Assembly: GCF_014202315.1 (NCBI RefSeq)
Contig: NZ_JACHGN010000009.1
Coordinates: 155,602 to 219,601 of the forward strand
Length of the DNA stretch: 64,000 nucleotides
Origin: Thermocatellispora tengchongensis
GTDB taxonomy: Bacteria; Actinomycetota; Actinomycetes; Streptosporangiales; Streptosporangiaceae
Direction of reading: 5' to 3'
Under the pieces are notes generated by a model. That model saw nothing but the letters and a program-made list of their open reading frames with translations. It was not told the DNA's origin and searched no databases. Both the position numbers and the translations under genes were made by a program. Of the stretch, positions 25,952-35,402 are shown piece by piece. The number at the start of each line of letters is the position of its first letter. Within the stretch, counting starts at the first letter, position 1.

Positions 25952-26380
25952 AGCAAGAGCTTAAGCGCAGGTGGGCCAACGGCGCTTGGGCGCGGGCACG
26001 CCAAGGGTTCCGCCGGAAGAGGACGGCGACAGGGCGGCGGTGGACGCGGGCCGCGAGCGCGGCGCCCAGGCCCCGCCGCCACCCTCCGTCACCGGCCCTG
26101 CCGGGAACCGGGACCCCTGTGGGCCGTTTTGGGGTTCCCATACCTGGCCACTGGTTACCCTTTGTGTTCGGCCGTTTACGAATGCGGCGCGGTGGGGTAA
26201 AGGTCGGGTGGCGGCCAGGGGGTGTGGGCGGCGACGGCGAGGTCGGGGGCGGGGTGCGACGGGGTGGAGCAGGCGCCATAAGCACAACAACCGCATTAAG
26301 CGCGCCCGAATTGTGGCGACACGCTCGTTAAGAGCGCTCGGATAGTGGCGCCTCGGACTCTTACCGGATACGGTCCCTCC
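25952..26380. other. Divergent intergenic region between the zincin-like gene and DUF3499 gene
   Basis: No gene is visible. It holds candidate -10 boxes for both leaderless starts (TAAGCT at 25958-25963 on minus, TACGGT at 26369-26374 on plus) and a hairpin-like CGCTC-GTTAA-GAGCG at about 26.32 kb. There is a relatively AT-rich patch at 26.27-26.35 kb. Confidence 0.45.
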
Positions 26381-26749
26381 GTGAGCCCCGTCCGCCGCTG
26401 TTCGCGCACCGCCTGCAGTCAGCCCGCCGTCTTCACGCTCACGTACGTCTACGCCGACTCGACCGCTGTTCTCGGCCCCTTGGCAACGTACGCCGAGCCG
26501 CACTGTTACGACCTGTGTGCCGAACACGCCGAGCGGCTCACCGCGCCCCGGGGCTGGGAGGTCGTGCGGCTGCCCAGCGAGGCCGGGCAGCCGAGCACCG
26601 ACGACCTCGAAGCGCTGGCCAACGCGGTGCGCGAGGCCGCGCGGCCGGCGCCGCCGCCGGGCGGGGAGCCGGTGGGCCAGGGCGTCGAGGTGGGCCGCCG
26701 CGGCCATCTCAGAGTGCTCCGCTCCGCGCAACCCAAGCACGACCGCTAG
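26381..26749 (+). CDS. DUF3499 zinc-ribbon-like protein
   Basis: A 122-residue protein with the DUF3499 signature: [20 protein letters not shown], then [32 protein letters not shown]. The paired cysteines (C-x4-C near the N-terminus and the DLC in the middle) probably bind a metal. It corresponds to Rv3258c, which lies between the zincin-like gene and the phosphomannomutase gene in mycobacteria, exactly as here. Function is unknown. The last 45 residues are Pro/Gly/Arg-rich and variable. The GTG at 26381 is supported by TACGGT 6 bases upstream; a GTG 36 bases further up is less likely. Confidence 0.85.
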   Translation: MSPVRRCSRTACSQPAVFTLTYVYADSTAVLGPLATYAEPHCYDLCAEHAERLTAPRGWEVVRLPSEAGQPSTDDLEALANAVREAARPAPPPGGEPVGQGVEVGRRGHLRVLRSAQPKHDR

Positions 26750-26802
26750 CGTAGGCTCGAAGCGTTCGTCAGGCGGCCAAGCGACTACCAGGGCGGAGCA
26801 GA

Positions 26803-28164
26803 GTGGGCGACCTCGCCAGGATCTTCAAGGCGTACGACATCCGCGGCGTCGTGCCGGACGAGCTCGACGAGGCCGTCGCGCAGGCCGTGGGGGCCGCGTT
26901 CACCGAGGTCGTCGGGGCGACCAGGCTGGTGGTCGCCCGCGACATGCGCGAGTCCTCCGAAGGGCTCGCGGCGGCGTTCGCGCGCGGCGCGACCTCGCGC
27001 GGGGCCGATGTGATCGACGCCGGGCTCGGCTCCACCGACCTGCTGTACTACGCCAGCGGGGCGCTCGGCCTGCCCGGCGTGATGTTCACCGCGAGCCACA
27101 ACCCGGCCCGCTACAACGGCATGAAGATGTGCCGCGCCGGGGCCGTGCCGGTCGGCGGCGACACCGGGCTGGCCGAGATCCGCGACCGCGCCGCCGAGAT
27201 CCTGGCGGCGCCGCCCGCGGCCGGCGCGCGTGCGGGCACGGTCACGCGCGAGGACCTGACCAGCGCGTACGCCGCCCACCTGCGCACCCTCGTCGATCTG
27301 TCGTCGATCCGGCCGCTGAAGGTCGCGGTGGACGCCGGCAACGGCATGGGCGGGCACACCGTGCCGGTGGTGTTCGCCGGGCTGCCGCTCGACCTGGTGC
27401 CGCTGTACTTCGAGCTCGACGGCACCTTCCCCAACCACGAGGCCAACCCGATCGAGCCGGCCAACCTGGTCGATCTGCGCAAGGCCGTGGTGGAGTCGGG
27501 GGCCGACATCGGGATCGCCTACGACGGCGACGCCGACCGCTGCTGGGTGATCGACGAGCGCGGCGAGTCGGTGTCCCCGTCCACGATCACCGCGCTGGTG
27601 GCGGTGCGCGAGCTGGCCAAGCACCCCGGCTCGCCGATCATCCACAACCTGATCACCTCCCGGGCGGTGCCCGAGATCGTGGCCGAGCACGGCGGGGTGC
27701 CGGTGCGCACCCGCGTGGGCCACTCGATCATCAAGGCCGAGATGGCCCGCACCGGCGCGATCTTCGGCGGGGAGCACTCCGCCCACTACTACTTCCGCGA
27801 CTTCTGGTACGCCGACTCGGGCATGCTGGCCGCGCTGCACGTGCTGGCCGCCCTCGGCGGGCAGGACCGGCCGCTGTCGGAGCTGCTGGCCGGCTACTCC
27901 CGCTACGCGGCCTCCGGCGAGATCAACAGCACGGTCCCCGACCAGGCCGCCGCGCTGGCCCGCGTCCGCGCCCACTACGACGGCCGCGACGGCGTGAGCT
28001 TCGACGATCTCGACGGCCTGACGGTCACGGGTCCGGAGTGGTGGTTCAATCTACGTCCGTCCAACACCGAGCCGCTTCTCCGGCTGAACGCCGAAGCGGC
28101 CGACGAGCATCAGATGGCGGCGGTGCGCGACGAGGTCCTCGCCGTCGTGAGGAGAGACCTGTGA
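26803..28164 (+). CDS. manB: Phosphomannomutase/phosphoglucomutase
   Basis: A 453-residue alpha-D-phosphohexomutase converting mannose-6-phosphate to mannose-1-phosphate (and perhaps glucose phosphates). The four domains are visible through [14 protein letters not shown] (substrate loop), the active-site phosphoserine loop TASHNP with Ser98, the metal loop DGDADR at 241-246, [13 protein letters not shown] (sugar-binding), and the C-terminal phosphate loop [11 protein letters not shown]. It supplies the substrate of the nucleotidyltransferase at 1.9 kb and matches Rv3257c in position. The GTG start follows a GGGCGGAG site. Its stop overlaps the next start as GTGA. Confidence 0.94.
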   Translation: MGDLARIFKAYDIRGVVPDELDEAVAQAVGAAFTEVVGATRLVVARDMRESSEGLAAAFARGATSRGADVIDAGLGSTDLLYYASGALGLPGVMFTASHNPARYNGMKMCRAGAVPVGGDTGLAEIRDRAAEILAAPPAAGARAGTVTREDLTSAYAAHLRTLVDLSSIRPLKVAVDAGNGMGGHTVPVVFAGLPLDLVPLYFELDGTFPNHEANPIEPANLVDLRKAVVESGADIGIAYDGDADRCWVIDERGESVSPSTITALVAVRELAKHPGSPIIHNLITSRAVPEIVAEHGGVPVRTRVGHSIIKAEMARTGAIFGGEHSAHYYFRDFWYADSGMLAALHVLAALGGQDRPLSELLAGYSRYAASGEINSTVPDQAAALARVRAHYDGRDGVSFDDLDGLTVTGPEWWFNLRPSNTEPLLRLNAEAADEHQMAAVRDEVLAVVRRDL

Positions 28165-28334
28165 AGATCGACGACTGGTTGCTGGAGATCCTCGCCTGCC
28201 CGGCGTGCAAGTCGCCGCTGCGCGCCGAGCCCGAGAGCGAGGAGCTGGTCTGCACGTCGTCCGCGTGCGGTCTGGTCTATCCGGTGCGCGATGACATCCC
28301 GGTTCTCCTCGTGGACGAGGCGCGCAAGCCGTGA
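28161..28334 (+). CDS. Trm112-family small zinc-binding protein
   Basis: A 57-residue protein with the Trm112 zinc-ribbon pattern: [14 protein letters not shown] (CPxC) and a second pair [13 protein letters not shown], followed by [13 protein letters not shown], the typical family end. In eukaryotes Trm112 activates methyltransferases; bacterial versions are small stand-alone proteins of unclear role. The GTG start overlaps the phosphomannomutase stop as GTGA and has a GAGGAGAG site inside that gene, so it belongs to the same operon. It is short enough to be missed by gene callers but the match is clear. Confidence 0.88.
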   Translation: MKIDDWLLEILACPACKSPLRAEPESEELVCTSSACGLVYPVRDDIPVLLVDEARKP

Positions 28335-28386
28335 CCCGGGTCCCGCCGCCGGTCCCGATGCGGGGAGAGGCGAGGGGAGAGGCGCG

Positions 28387-29505
28387 GTGACCGGCGAGCT
28401 GCAGTGGGAGCCCGACCGGCTGGACGACCAGGACCATCTGGTCGAGCGCGACGCCGGCGCCATGCTGCGCGCGGTGGCGTCCTCCGGCGCGCAGATCCGG
28501 GTGGCCCTCCGGCTGGCCAGGGAGGCCAAGCTGGACGCGCTGGCGGCCGACGGGCGCCCGCGCGCGGTCGTCGTGGCCGGCGTGGGCGGCTCGGCCGTCG
28601 CGGGCGAGATCCTGGCCGCGGTGTGCGGTCCCGGCGTCCCCGTGCCGATCCTCAGCGTGCGCTCGAACCGGCTGCCGGGCTGGGTGGGCGCGGCCGACCT
28701 GGTGATCGCGGTGTCGCACTCGGGCCGGTCGGAGGAGACCCTGGCGGTGGCGGCCGAGGCCGTGCGCCGCGGGTGCAGGCTGCTCGCCGTGGGCGGCGAG
28801 GACACGCCGCTGCGGGCCATCGCCAGGCAGGCCGGGGCGCCGTACGCGGAGGTGCGGGCACAGGGCCCGTCCCGTACGGCGGTGTGGGGCCTGACGGTGC
28901 CGTTGCTGGTCGCGGCGGGCGAGCTGGGGCTGAGCCGGATCGACGAGGCCGTGTTCGAGGCGGCGGCCGGGCGGCTGGAGGACATGGCCCACCGCTGCCG
29001 CCCGTCCAGCGAGTCGTTCATCAACCCGGGCAAGCTGCTGGCCATGGAGCTGGCCGGCACGGTGCCGATCATCTGGGGGGCCGCGCCGGTGGCCTCGGTG
29101 GCGGCCAGGCGGCTGGCCGGCCAGTTGCACAAGAACGCCAAGTACCCGGCGATCGTGGGCGAGATCCCCGAGGCCCTGCACGACCAGCTCGCGGTGTTCG
29201 ACGGCCCGTTCGCGGGCCGCGACATCTTCTCCGACGACGCCGGGCGCTCGCTGCGGCTGTTCGTGTTCCGCGACACCGAGGAGTACCAGGAGGACGCGCG
29301 GCGGCGCGAGGTCGCGGTGCGCATGGCGCACGACCGCGACGTCCCGGTGACCGAGCTGGCCGGCGAGGGCGGGCATCCGCTGGAGCGGCTGGCGGGGTTG
29401 ATCGGCCTGGCCGATTACGGCAGTGTCTACCTGGCGCTGGGATACGGCATCGATCCGACCCCGGTATCTGCCATCGCCGAACTGAAGGCGCGAATAACCC
29501 AATAA
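28387..29505 (+). CDS. SIS-domain phosphosugar isomerase-like protein (bifunctional PGI/PMI type)
   Basis: A 372-residue protein with two SIS sugar-phosphate-binding domains. The first has VVVAGVGGSAVAGEILAAV and AVSHSGRSEETLAVAAEA; the second starts near VPIIWGAAPVASVAARRLAG. The family includes archaeal bifunctional phosphoglucose/phosphomannose isomerases, and the mycobacterial equivalent (Rv3256c) lies next to manB. A role in making mannose-6-phosphate from fructose-6-phosphate fits the neighbours. The C-terminal catalytic residues cannot be checked in detail, so the reaction is inferred. The GTG at 28387 follows purine-rich sequence and is preferred to an upstream frame extension. Confidence 0.83.
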   Translation: MTGELQWEPDRLDDQDHLVERDAGAMLRAVASSGAQIRVALRLAREAKLDALAADGRPRAVVVAGVGGSAVAGEILAAVCGPGVPVPILSVRSNRLPGWVGAADLVIAVSHSGRSEETLAVAAEAVRRGCRLLAVGGEDTPLRAIARQAGAPYAEVRAQGPSRTAVWGLTVPLLVAAGELGLSRIDEAVFEAAAGRLEDMAHRCRPSSESFINPGKLLAMELAGTVPIIWGAAPVASVAARRLAGQLHKNAKYPAIVGEIPEALHDQLAVFDGPFAGRDIFSDDAGRSLRLFVFRDTEEYQEDARRREVAVRMAHDRDVPVTELAGEGGHPLERLAGLIGLADYGSVYLALGYGIDPTPVSAIAELKARITQ

Positions 29506-29550
29506 GCTTCCCCTGGTCTTATTTCGCAACACGATGGGTGGGGACGAGAC

Positions 29551-30489
29551 GTGAGCGCGGGTGGCGGTACTAAGGCGATCATCGCGGCACTGGTCGCGAA
29601 CCTGTCGATCGCGGCGGCCAAGTTCGTGGCCTTCGTGATCACCGCGTCGTCGTCGATGCTCGCCGAGTCGATTCACTCGGTGGCCGACTCGGGCAACCAG
29701 ATCCTGCTGCTCGTCGGCGGCAAGCGGGCCGAGCGCGCCCGCACGCCGCAGCACCCGTTCGGCTACGGCCGCGAGCGCTACTTCTACGCCTTCGTGGTCG
29801 CGGTCGTGCTGTTCACGGTCGGCGCGCTGTTCTCGCTGTACGAGGGCTGGCACAAGTGGAGCGACCCGCACCCGGTCGAGACCCCGATCGTGGCGTTCGG
29901 CGTGCTGATCTTCGCGATCATCGCCGAGACGTTCTCCTTCCGCACCGCGATCCGCGAGGCCAACCACGTCCGCGGCAAGCAGTCGTGGGTGCAGTTCATC
30001 CGCCGGTCCAAGTCGCCCGAGCTGCCGGTCATCGTCCTTGAGGACCTCGGCGCGCTGCTGGGCCTGATCTTCGCGCTGTTCGGCGTGACCATGGCGGTCG
30101 TCACCGGCGACGGACGCTGGGACGCCGTCGGCACCATGATGATCGGCGTGCTGCTCGCGGCCATCGCGGTCGTCCTGGCCGTGGAGACCAAGTCGCTGCT
30201 GATCGGCGAGAGCGCGGGCCCGGAGATGGAGGCCGAGATCGTCAAGGCGCTCACCGCCGGGCCGGAGGTCCCCAAGGTCATCCACCTGCGCACGCTGCAC
30301 CTCGGCCCGGAGGAGCTGCTGGTCGCGGCCAAGATCGCCATCGACCACGACGACACGGCCTCGGAGGTCGCGCGGGGCATCGACGCCGCCGAGCAGCGGG
30401 TGCGTACGGCGGTGCCCATGGCCCGGGTGATCTACCTGGAACCCGACCTCTACCAGGACGAGAAGGCCAAGGCCCCCTCGGCGGGCTAG
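29551..30489 (+). CDS. Cation diffusion facilitator (zinc-type) transporter
   Basis: A 312-residue CDF exporter. Six transmembrane segments are visible, followed by a cytoplasmic ACT-like domain from about residue 215. The metal-site helix II reads ESIHSVADSGNQ, with the H-x3-D pair of zinc transporters, and helix V reads VIVLEDLGALLG, an E-D variant that differs from the usual H-x3-D. FGYGRERYFYAFVVA is a conserved loop. It would use the proton gradient to expel Zn(II) or a similar ion. The GTG start is 45 bases after the SIS gene. Its stop shares a CTAG with the convergent MerR gene. Confidence 0.87.
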   Translation: MSAGGGTKAIIAALVANLSIAAAKFVAFVITASSSMLAESIHSVADSGNQILLLVGGKRAERARTPQHPFGYGRERYFYAFVVAVVLFTVGALFSLYEGWHKWSDPHPVETPIVAFGVLIFAIIAETFSFRTAIREANHVRGKQSWVQFIRRSKSPELPVIVLEDLGALLGLIFALFGVTMAVVTGDGRWDAVGTMMIGVLLAAIAVVLAVETKSLLIGESAGPEMEAEIVKALTAGPEVPKVIHLRTLHLGPEELLVAAKIAIDHDDTASEVARGIDAAEQRVRTAVPMARVIYLEPDLYQDEKAKAPSAG

Positions 30490-30839
30490 CGCCGCGGGGG
30501 CGGGGCGCCGCGGAGCAGCCGCAGCGCCTTCTCCTTCTCGAAGTCCAGGGCGCGCCGGGGCGCCTGGATGCGGCCGATGCGCAGCCCCAGCTCGCGTACG
30601 GCGTGCGCCACCGCGGGCTCGGTCAGCACGCGCAGGCCGAAGGCCAGCTCGGCCGGGGAGACGTCGAAGCGCCGCTCCAGCTCCATGGCCTGGGCCACCG
30701 CCGCCAGCTCCTCCTCGCCGAACCTGCGGTGCGCGCCCCGGTCGCGCACGGGCGGGAGGAGCCCGAGCGCCTCCCGGTAGCGGAGCATCCGCGGGGACAT
30801 GCCGAGCCGCCGTGCCGCCTCCGTGATACGCATCTTCAC
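30486..30839 (-). CDS. MerR-family transcriptional regulator
   Basis: A 117-residue regulator with an N-terminal winged HTH of the MerR type: MRITEAARRLGMSPRMLRYR, then EALGLLPPVRDRGAHRRFGEEEL. The second half is a dimerisation helix (VAQAMELERRFDVSPAELAF) with a short effector part. No cysteine is present, so it is not a typical metal or redox sensor. The start is GTG at 30839 or ATG at 30833. It is divergent from sahH with only 91 bases between, so it may act on that promoter. It is also convergent with the CDF gene, stops overlapping by 4 bases. Confidence 0.82.
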   Translation of the reverse strand: MKMRITEAARRLGMSPRMLRYREALGLLPPVRDRGAHRRFGEEELAAVAQAMELERRFDVSPAELAFGLRVLTEPAVAHAVRELGLRIGRIQAPRRALDFEKEKALRLLRGAPPPRR

Positions 30840-30930
30840 ATTCTTGTGTCAGATTCGCTCGCGTCAAGGTGCGTCCGTGTGAAGCGCGCCCGTAAACTCG
30901 CTGCGACGACATCATCCAGAGGGGAATCAG

Positions 30931-32361
30931 ATGGACTTCAAGGTCGCCGACCTCTCGCTGGCCGCCTTCGGACGCAAAGAGATCCAGCTCGCGGAGCACG
31001 AGATGCCCGGCCTGATGGCCACGCGCCGCGAGTACGCCGGCACCCGCCCGCTGGCCGGCGCCAGGATCATGGGCTCACTGCACATGACGATCCAGACCGC
31101 GGTGCTGATCGAGACCCTGGTCGAGCTGGGCGCCGACGTGCGCTGGGTGAGCTGCAACATCTTCTCCACCCAGGACCACGCCGCCGCCGCGGTGGTCGTC
31201 GGCCCCGACGGCACCCCCGACGACCCCAAGGGCGTGCCGGTCTTCGCCTGGAAGGGCGAGACGCTGGAGGAGTACTGGTGGTGCACCGAGCAGGCGCTGC
31301 AGTGGCCTGACGGGGGCGGCCCGAACATGATCCTGGACGACGGCGGCGACGCGACGCTGCTGGTGCACAAGGGCGCCGAGTACGAGGCCGCCGGCGCCGT
31401 GCCGACCGCGAGCGCCGACGACCCCGAGGAGTGGAAGATCATCCTCGACACGCTGCGCCGCTCGATCGCCGAGCGTCCCGGCAGGTGGACCGAGATCGCC
31501 AAGGGCATCAAGGGCGTCACCGAGGAGACCACCACCGGCGTGCACCGCCTGTACGAGATGCACAAGAACGGCCGCCTGCTGTTCCCGGCGATCAACGTCA
31601 ACGACTCGGTCACCAAGTCGAAGTTCGACAACAAGTACGGCTGCCGCCACTCCGTCATCGACGGCCTGAACCGCGCCACCGACGTGCTGATCGGCGGCAA
31701 GGTCGCCGTCGTGTGCGGCTACGGCGACGTGGGCAAGGGCTGCGCCGACGCGCTGCGCGGCCAGGGCGCCCGGGTCATCGTCACCGAGATCGACCCGATC
31801 TGCGCGCTCCAGGCCGCCATGGACGGCTTCCAGGTCACCACCCTGGACGAGGTCGTCGGCATCGCCGACATCTTCGTGACCGCCACCGGCAACTTCAACA
31901 TCATTACGGCCGAGCACATGGCCAAGATGAAGCACCAGGCGATCGTGTCCAACATCGGCCACTTCGACAACGAGATCGACATGGCCGGCCTCGCCCGGGT
32001 CGAGGGCATCAAGCGCAACAACATCAAGCCGCAGGTGGACGAGTGGGTCTTCCCCGACGGCCACTCCATCATCGTCCTGGCCGAGGGCCGGCTGATGAAC
32101 CTGGGCTGCGCCACCGGTCACCCCTCGTTCGTGATGTCCAACTCCTTCACCAACCAGGTCATCGCGCAGATCGAGCTGTTCACCAAGACCGCCGACTACC
32201 CGGTGGGCGTGTACACCCTGCCCAAGCACCTGGACGAGAAGGTCGCCCGGCTGCACCTCGACGCCCTCGGCGTCAAGCTCACCGAGCTGACCAAGGAGCA
32301 GGCCGAGTACATCGGCGTGGACGTGCAGGGCCCGTACAAGCCCGACCACTACCGCTACTGA
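30931..32361 (+). CDS. sahH: Adenosylhomocysteinase (long, bacterial/eukaryotic type)
   Basis: A 476-residue NAD-dependent S-adenosyl-L-homocysteine hydrolase of the activated methyl cycle. It contains the substrate-site segment [20 protein letters not shown], the long-form insertion (around [20 protein letters not shown]), the catalytic [11 protein letters not shown] (Lys and Asp), the NAD loop [12 protein letters not shown], and the C-terminal [11 protein letters not shown] that reaches the neighbouring subunit's NAD. All features of the canonical tetrameric enzyme are present. The ATG has a GAGGGGAA site. A candidate -10 TAAACT lies at 30893-30898. A second, different SahH follows 22 bases downstream. 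Confidence 0.97.
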   Translation: MDFKVADLSLAAFGRKEIQLAEHEMPGLMATRREYAGTRPLAGARIMGSLHMTIQTAVLIETLVELGADVRWVSCNIFSTQDHAAAAVVVGPDGTPDDPKGVPVFAWKGETLEEYWWCTEQALQWPDGGGPNMILDDGGDATLLVHKGAEYEAAGAVPTASADDPEEWKIILDTLRRSIAERPGRWTEIAKGIKGVTEETTTGVHRLYEMHKNGRLLFPAINVNDSVTKSKFDNKYGCRHSVIDGLNRATDVLIGGKVAVVCGYGDVGKGCADALRGQGARVIVTEIDPICALQAAMDGFQVTTLDEVVGIADIFVTATGNFNIITAEHMAKMKHQAIVSNIGHFDNEIDMAGLARVEGIKRNNIKPQVDEWVFPDGHSIIVLAEGRLMNLGCATGHPSFVMSNSFTNQVIAQIELFTKTADYPVGVYTLPKHLDEKVARLHLDALGVKLTELTKEQAEYIGVDVQGPYKPDHYRY

Positions 32362-32383
32362 GCCGACCCGGGCGGGCACCGAC

Positions 32384-33622
32384 GTGGAGATCGCGGAGGC
32401 GGGGGAGCGGCGCATCGACTGGGCGGCGCGGGCGATGCCCGTGCTGCACGCGGTCGGCGCGCGCTTCGCCGCCGAGCGCCCGCTCGACGGCCTGAAGATC
32501 GCCGCGTGCCTGCACGTCACCGCCGAGACGGCGGTGCTGATGGGCGCGCTGGGCGCGGGCGGCGCGCGGATCGCGCTGGCCGCGTCCAACCCGCTGTCCA
32601 CCCAGGACGACGTGGCGGCGGCGCTGGGCGACTACGGCATCGCGGTCCACGCCCGTGCGGGGGTGGACCGCGAGACCTACTACCGGCACATCAACGCCGC
32701 GCTGGACATCGGGCCCGACATCGTCCTCGACGACGGCTGCGACCTGGTCAACACGCTGCACACCGAGCGGGTGGAGTTGCTGCCGGGCGTGATCGGGGGC
32801 TGCGAGGAGACCACGACCGGCATCATCCGGCTGCGCCAGATGGCCGCCGAGCGGGCGCTGCGGTTCCCGATGGTGGCGGTGAACGACACCCGAACCAAGC
32901 GCATGTTCGACAACCGGTACGGCACCGGCCAGTCCACCGTGGACGGCATCATGCGCGCCACCAACACCCTCCTCGCCGGCAAGACCGTGGTGGTGGCCGG
33001 CTTCGGCTACTGCGGCCGGGGCGTCGCCGAGCGGGCCAAGGGCCTGGGCGCGCGGGTGATCGTCACCGAGATCGACCCGGTCAAGGCCCTGGACGCCACG
33101 CTCCAGGGCTACGACGTGCGCCCCATGGCCGCCGCCGCCGAACTCGGCGACGTGTTCGTCACCGTCACCGGCAACCGCGACGTCATCCGGGGCGAGCACC
33201 TGGTGCTGATGAAGGACGGCGCGATCCTGGCCAACGCCGGCCACTTCGACGTGGAGATCGACGTCCGCGCGCTGGAGGGCCTGGCCGCCGCCGTCCACCG
33301 CGGCGTCCGGCCCAGCACCGACGAGTACGTCCTCCCCGACGGCCGCCGCCTCCTGCTGCTGGCCGAGGGCCGCCTGGTCAACCTGACGGCCGCCGAGGGC
33401 CACCCCGCGGCGGTCATGGACATGTCCTTCTCGGCCCAGGCGCTCGCGGTCACCTGGCTGGTCCGCGAGCACCAAGGGCTCGAACCGGGCGTGTACGACG
33501 TGCCGCCCGAGGTCGACACCGAGGTCGCCCGCCTCAAGCTCGACGCGGCGGGCGTACGGGTGGACACCCTCACGCCGGACCAGGAGGCGTACCTGCACTC
33601 CTGGCGCTCCGGCACCGCCTGA
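32384..33622 (+). CDS. Short-type SahH paralog (archaeal/Thermotoga-like; S-inosylhomocysteine hydrolase candidate)
   Basis: A 412-residue member of the adenosylhomocysteinase family that differs in type from its neighbour. It keeps the core motifs: [37 protein letters not shown], the catalytic [16 protein letters not shown], and an NAD loop [12 protein letters not shown]. It lacks the long-form insertion and the C-terminal HYRY tail, ending in [13 protein letters not shown]. This plan is that of archaeal and Thermotoga enzymes, some of which prefer S-inosylhomocysteine. Substrate here is unproven. The GTG start lies 22 bases after the sahH stop, so both are probably on one message. A simple recent duplication is unlikely given the divergence. 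Confidence 0.88.
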   Translation: MEIAEAGERRIDWAARAMPVLHAVGARFAAERPLDGLKIAACLHVTAETAVLMGALGAGGARIALAASNPLSTQDDVAAALGDYGIAVHARAGVDRETYYRHINAALDIGPDIVLDDGCDLVNTLHTERVELLPGVIGGCEETTTGIIRLRQMAAERALRFPMVAVNDTRTKRMFDNRYGTGQSTVDGIMRATNTLLAGKTVVVAGFGYCGRGVAERAKGLGARVIVTEIDPVKALDATLQGYDVRPMAAAAELGDVFVTVTGNRDVIRGEHLVLMKDGAILANAGHFDVEIDVRALEGLAAAVHRGVRPSTDEYVLPDGRRLLLLAEGRLVNLTAAEGHPAAVMDMSFSAQALAVTWLVREHQGLEPGVYDVPPEVDTEVARLKLDAAGVRVDTLTPDQEAYLHSWRSGTA

Positions 33623-33779
33623 ACCGCCCCCCAGGGCGCGCCCCCTCGTCCGAGGCGTGGCATGCGCGGTGCACGGTGGGCCGCCCCGGGCCGCCCACGA
33701 GACCGGGAATGTGAAAGGCCGTCCGCCCCGCCTCCCAGGAGGCCGAGGTGAGAGGCCGGCCTCCTGACCTCGCACGGTT
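33623..33779. other. Spacer after the second SahH gene
   Basis: GC-rich, non-coding; nothing recognised before the minisatellite begins. Confidence 0.4.
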
Positions 33780-34420
33780 CTGGGGCGGGGCCGCGCTACT
33801 ACCGCTTCCGTGCCCCGCACCGCGCTCTGGCCCGGCACGGGCCCGGGTGGGGCCGCGCTACTACCGGCGCCGGCCCTGCACCACCCAGGCCCCGCACGGC
33901 CCGCGCTACTACGGTTCCGCGCCTCGCGCCGCCCTGGCCCGGCACGGGTCTGGGGCGGGGGCGCGCTGCTACCGGCTCCGCTCCCCGCATCGCTCTGGCC
34001 CGGCACGGGCCCGGGGTGGGGGCGCGCTGCTACCGGCGCCGGCCCTGCACCACCCAGGCCCCGCACGGGCCCGCGCTACTACGGTTCCGCGCCTCGCGCC
34101 GCCCTGGCCCCGCAAGGGCCCGGGGCGGGGCCGCGCAAGGGCCCGGTGCGGGGCCGCGCAAGGGCCCGGGGCGGGGCCGCGCTGCCACCGGCTTCGGCCC
34201 TGCACTGCTCTGGCCCCGCAAGGGCCCGGGGGCGGGGCCGCGCTGCCACCGGCTTCGGCCGTGCACTGCTCTGGCCTCGCACGGGTCTGGGGTGGGGCCG
34301 CGCTGCTACCGGTTCCGCGCCCCGCGCCGCCCTGGCCCGGCACGAGCGCGGGGTGGGGGCGCGCTGCTACCGGTTCCGCGCCCCGTACCGCCCTGGCCCG
34401 GCACGGGCCTGGGGTGAAGG
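33780..34420. repeat. Minisatellite, about 12 units of 60-62 bp with higher-order duplication
   Basis: Units share a core like GGGGCCGCGCTACTACCGG, then CCCTGGCCCGGCACGGG. The core recurs at 33792, 33853, 33901, 33961, 34022, 34071, 34131, 34154, 34177, 34238, 34298 and 34359. Most spacings are 60-62; shorter 48-49 and 23-base units occur. The pair at 33853/33901 is duplicated at 34022/34071, 169-170 bases apart and nearly identical. It lies between convergent genes and encodes nothing recognisable. Confidence 0.9.
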
Positions 34421-34544
34421 AGCGGACACCAGGGCGCTCATGCGGCCCGGCCCTTTATCGGTCGGGCTGGCGCGGCCTGTGTTGAGGGCGGGTCAAATGC
34501 GTGTTACGTCTGACACCGAAACCGACATTAGGTAATAAAGCGTA
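34421..34544. other. AT-richer spacer after the minisatellite
   Basis: Short stretch with GTGTTACGTCTGACACC and a TA-rich segment near 34.53 kb that abuts the DUF305 stop. No gene seen. Confidence 0.35.
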
Positions 34545-35219
34545 TTAAAGGCGGCTCATTCGGTTTATCTCCACGGCCTGGGTGACCGAAATGTCCTCGG
34601 CCAGCTCCAGTACCCGTACGTGCGAGCCGCGTTCCAGCACCTCGCGGGCCATGGTGATCGCGCCCTGGTGGTGGGCGATCATGAGCTGCACGTAGAGCTG
34701 GTCGAACTCCTCCCCGGTGGCGGCCTTGAGCCGGTCGAGCTGTTCCGGGGTGGCCATGCCCGGCATGCCGGCGTGCGCGGCGTGGTGGTCGGGCACCTTC
34801 TGGCCCTGCTCGCGCAGCCAGCTCGTCATCAGGTTGATCTCCGGGCCCTGGGTGTCCTTGATCCGGTCGGCGAAGCGCCTGACGCCGTCGGACGCGGCGC
34901 GCGAGGGGGCGAGCAGGCTCATGTCCAGGGCCTGCCGGTGGTGGACGATCATGTTCTGCATGAACAGCACGTCGGCGGCGTTGGCCGTCGGCGTCGGGAT
35001 GGCGGTCGCCGCCTCGCTCGGCTGGAGCGTCCTGGCCGGCTCGCCCGGCTCGCCCGGGGCGATCACCGGGGCGGTGGGCCGGGTCACGGGGGCGGCGGGG
35101 GAGCCGCTGCACCCGGCCGAGGCGAGCAGCGCCACCAGTGCCGCCGTGCCCGCGAGCGCGAGCCCGGGGGAAAAGCGTCCCGCCCTTATCTGCCTGACCA
35201 GGACGAATGCCGTGCGCAC
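34545..35219 (-). CDS. DUF305 (ferritin-like) lipoprotein
   Basis: A 224-residue lipoprotein. A basic N-terminus and hydrophobic core end in lipobox SAGC (Cys37). The mature part contains two DUF305 modules rich in histidine: DVLFMQNMIVHHRQALDMSL and QLYVQLMIAHHQGAITMARE, each with the M-I-x-H-H-x-x-A/G motif, plus a His/Met segment (DHHAAHAGMPGM). DUF305 proteins are four-helix bundles that may bind metals such as copper. The GTG start has an excellent AAGGAGGT site. It is divergent from the LVIVD-repeat gene with 183 bases between, so the two may be co-regulated. Confidence 0.9.
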   Translation of the reverse strand: MRTAFVLVRQIRAGRFSPGLALAGTAALVALLASAGCSGSPAAPVTRPTAPVIAPGEPGEPARTLQPSEAATAIPTPTANAADVLFMQNMIVHHRQALDMSLLAPSRAASDGVRRFADRIKDTQGPEINLMTSWLREQGQKVPDHHAAHAGMPGMATPEQLDRLKAATGEEFDQLYVQLMIAHHQGAITMAREVLERGSHVRVLELAEDISVTQAVEINRMSRL

Positions 35220-35230
35220 CCGACCTCCTT

Positions 35231-35295
35231 CATGTCTGATGTGGGACCGTGCACCCTAACTTGTGGCGGTATGTCGGGTAAAGGGGGCAGACATG
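35231..35295. promoter_or_regulatory. Spaced inverted repeat in the DUF305/LVIVD divergent promoter
   Basis: CATGTCTG at 35231-35238 and CAGACATG at 35288-35295 are exact inverted repeats 49 bases apart. Such spacing could hold two operator halves or be coincidence. TTGACA at 35305-35310 lies just to the right. Confidence 0.35.
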
Positions 35296-35402
35296 TACTT
35301 TCTATTGACACATTGCTGCCTAGACCATTGACGGGATGGGAGTCAGAATTTGCTCATTTATGCGCACCTTATCTGTGTGCGTAGGACCAAGGAGGTTCCT
35401 GA

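Noticed and set aside
30842-30930. SAH riboswitch before sahH
   Set aside because: The gap is only about 90 bases, contains the promoter region, and I could not fold the conserved SAH-riboswitch core.
33780-34420. CRISPR array
   Set aside because: Units are contiguous and alike along their whole length, with no unique spacers, and no cas genes are present.
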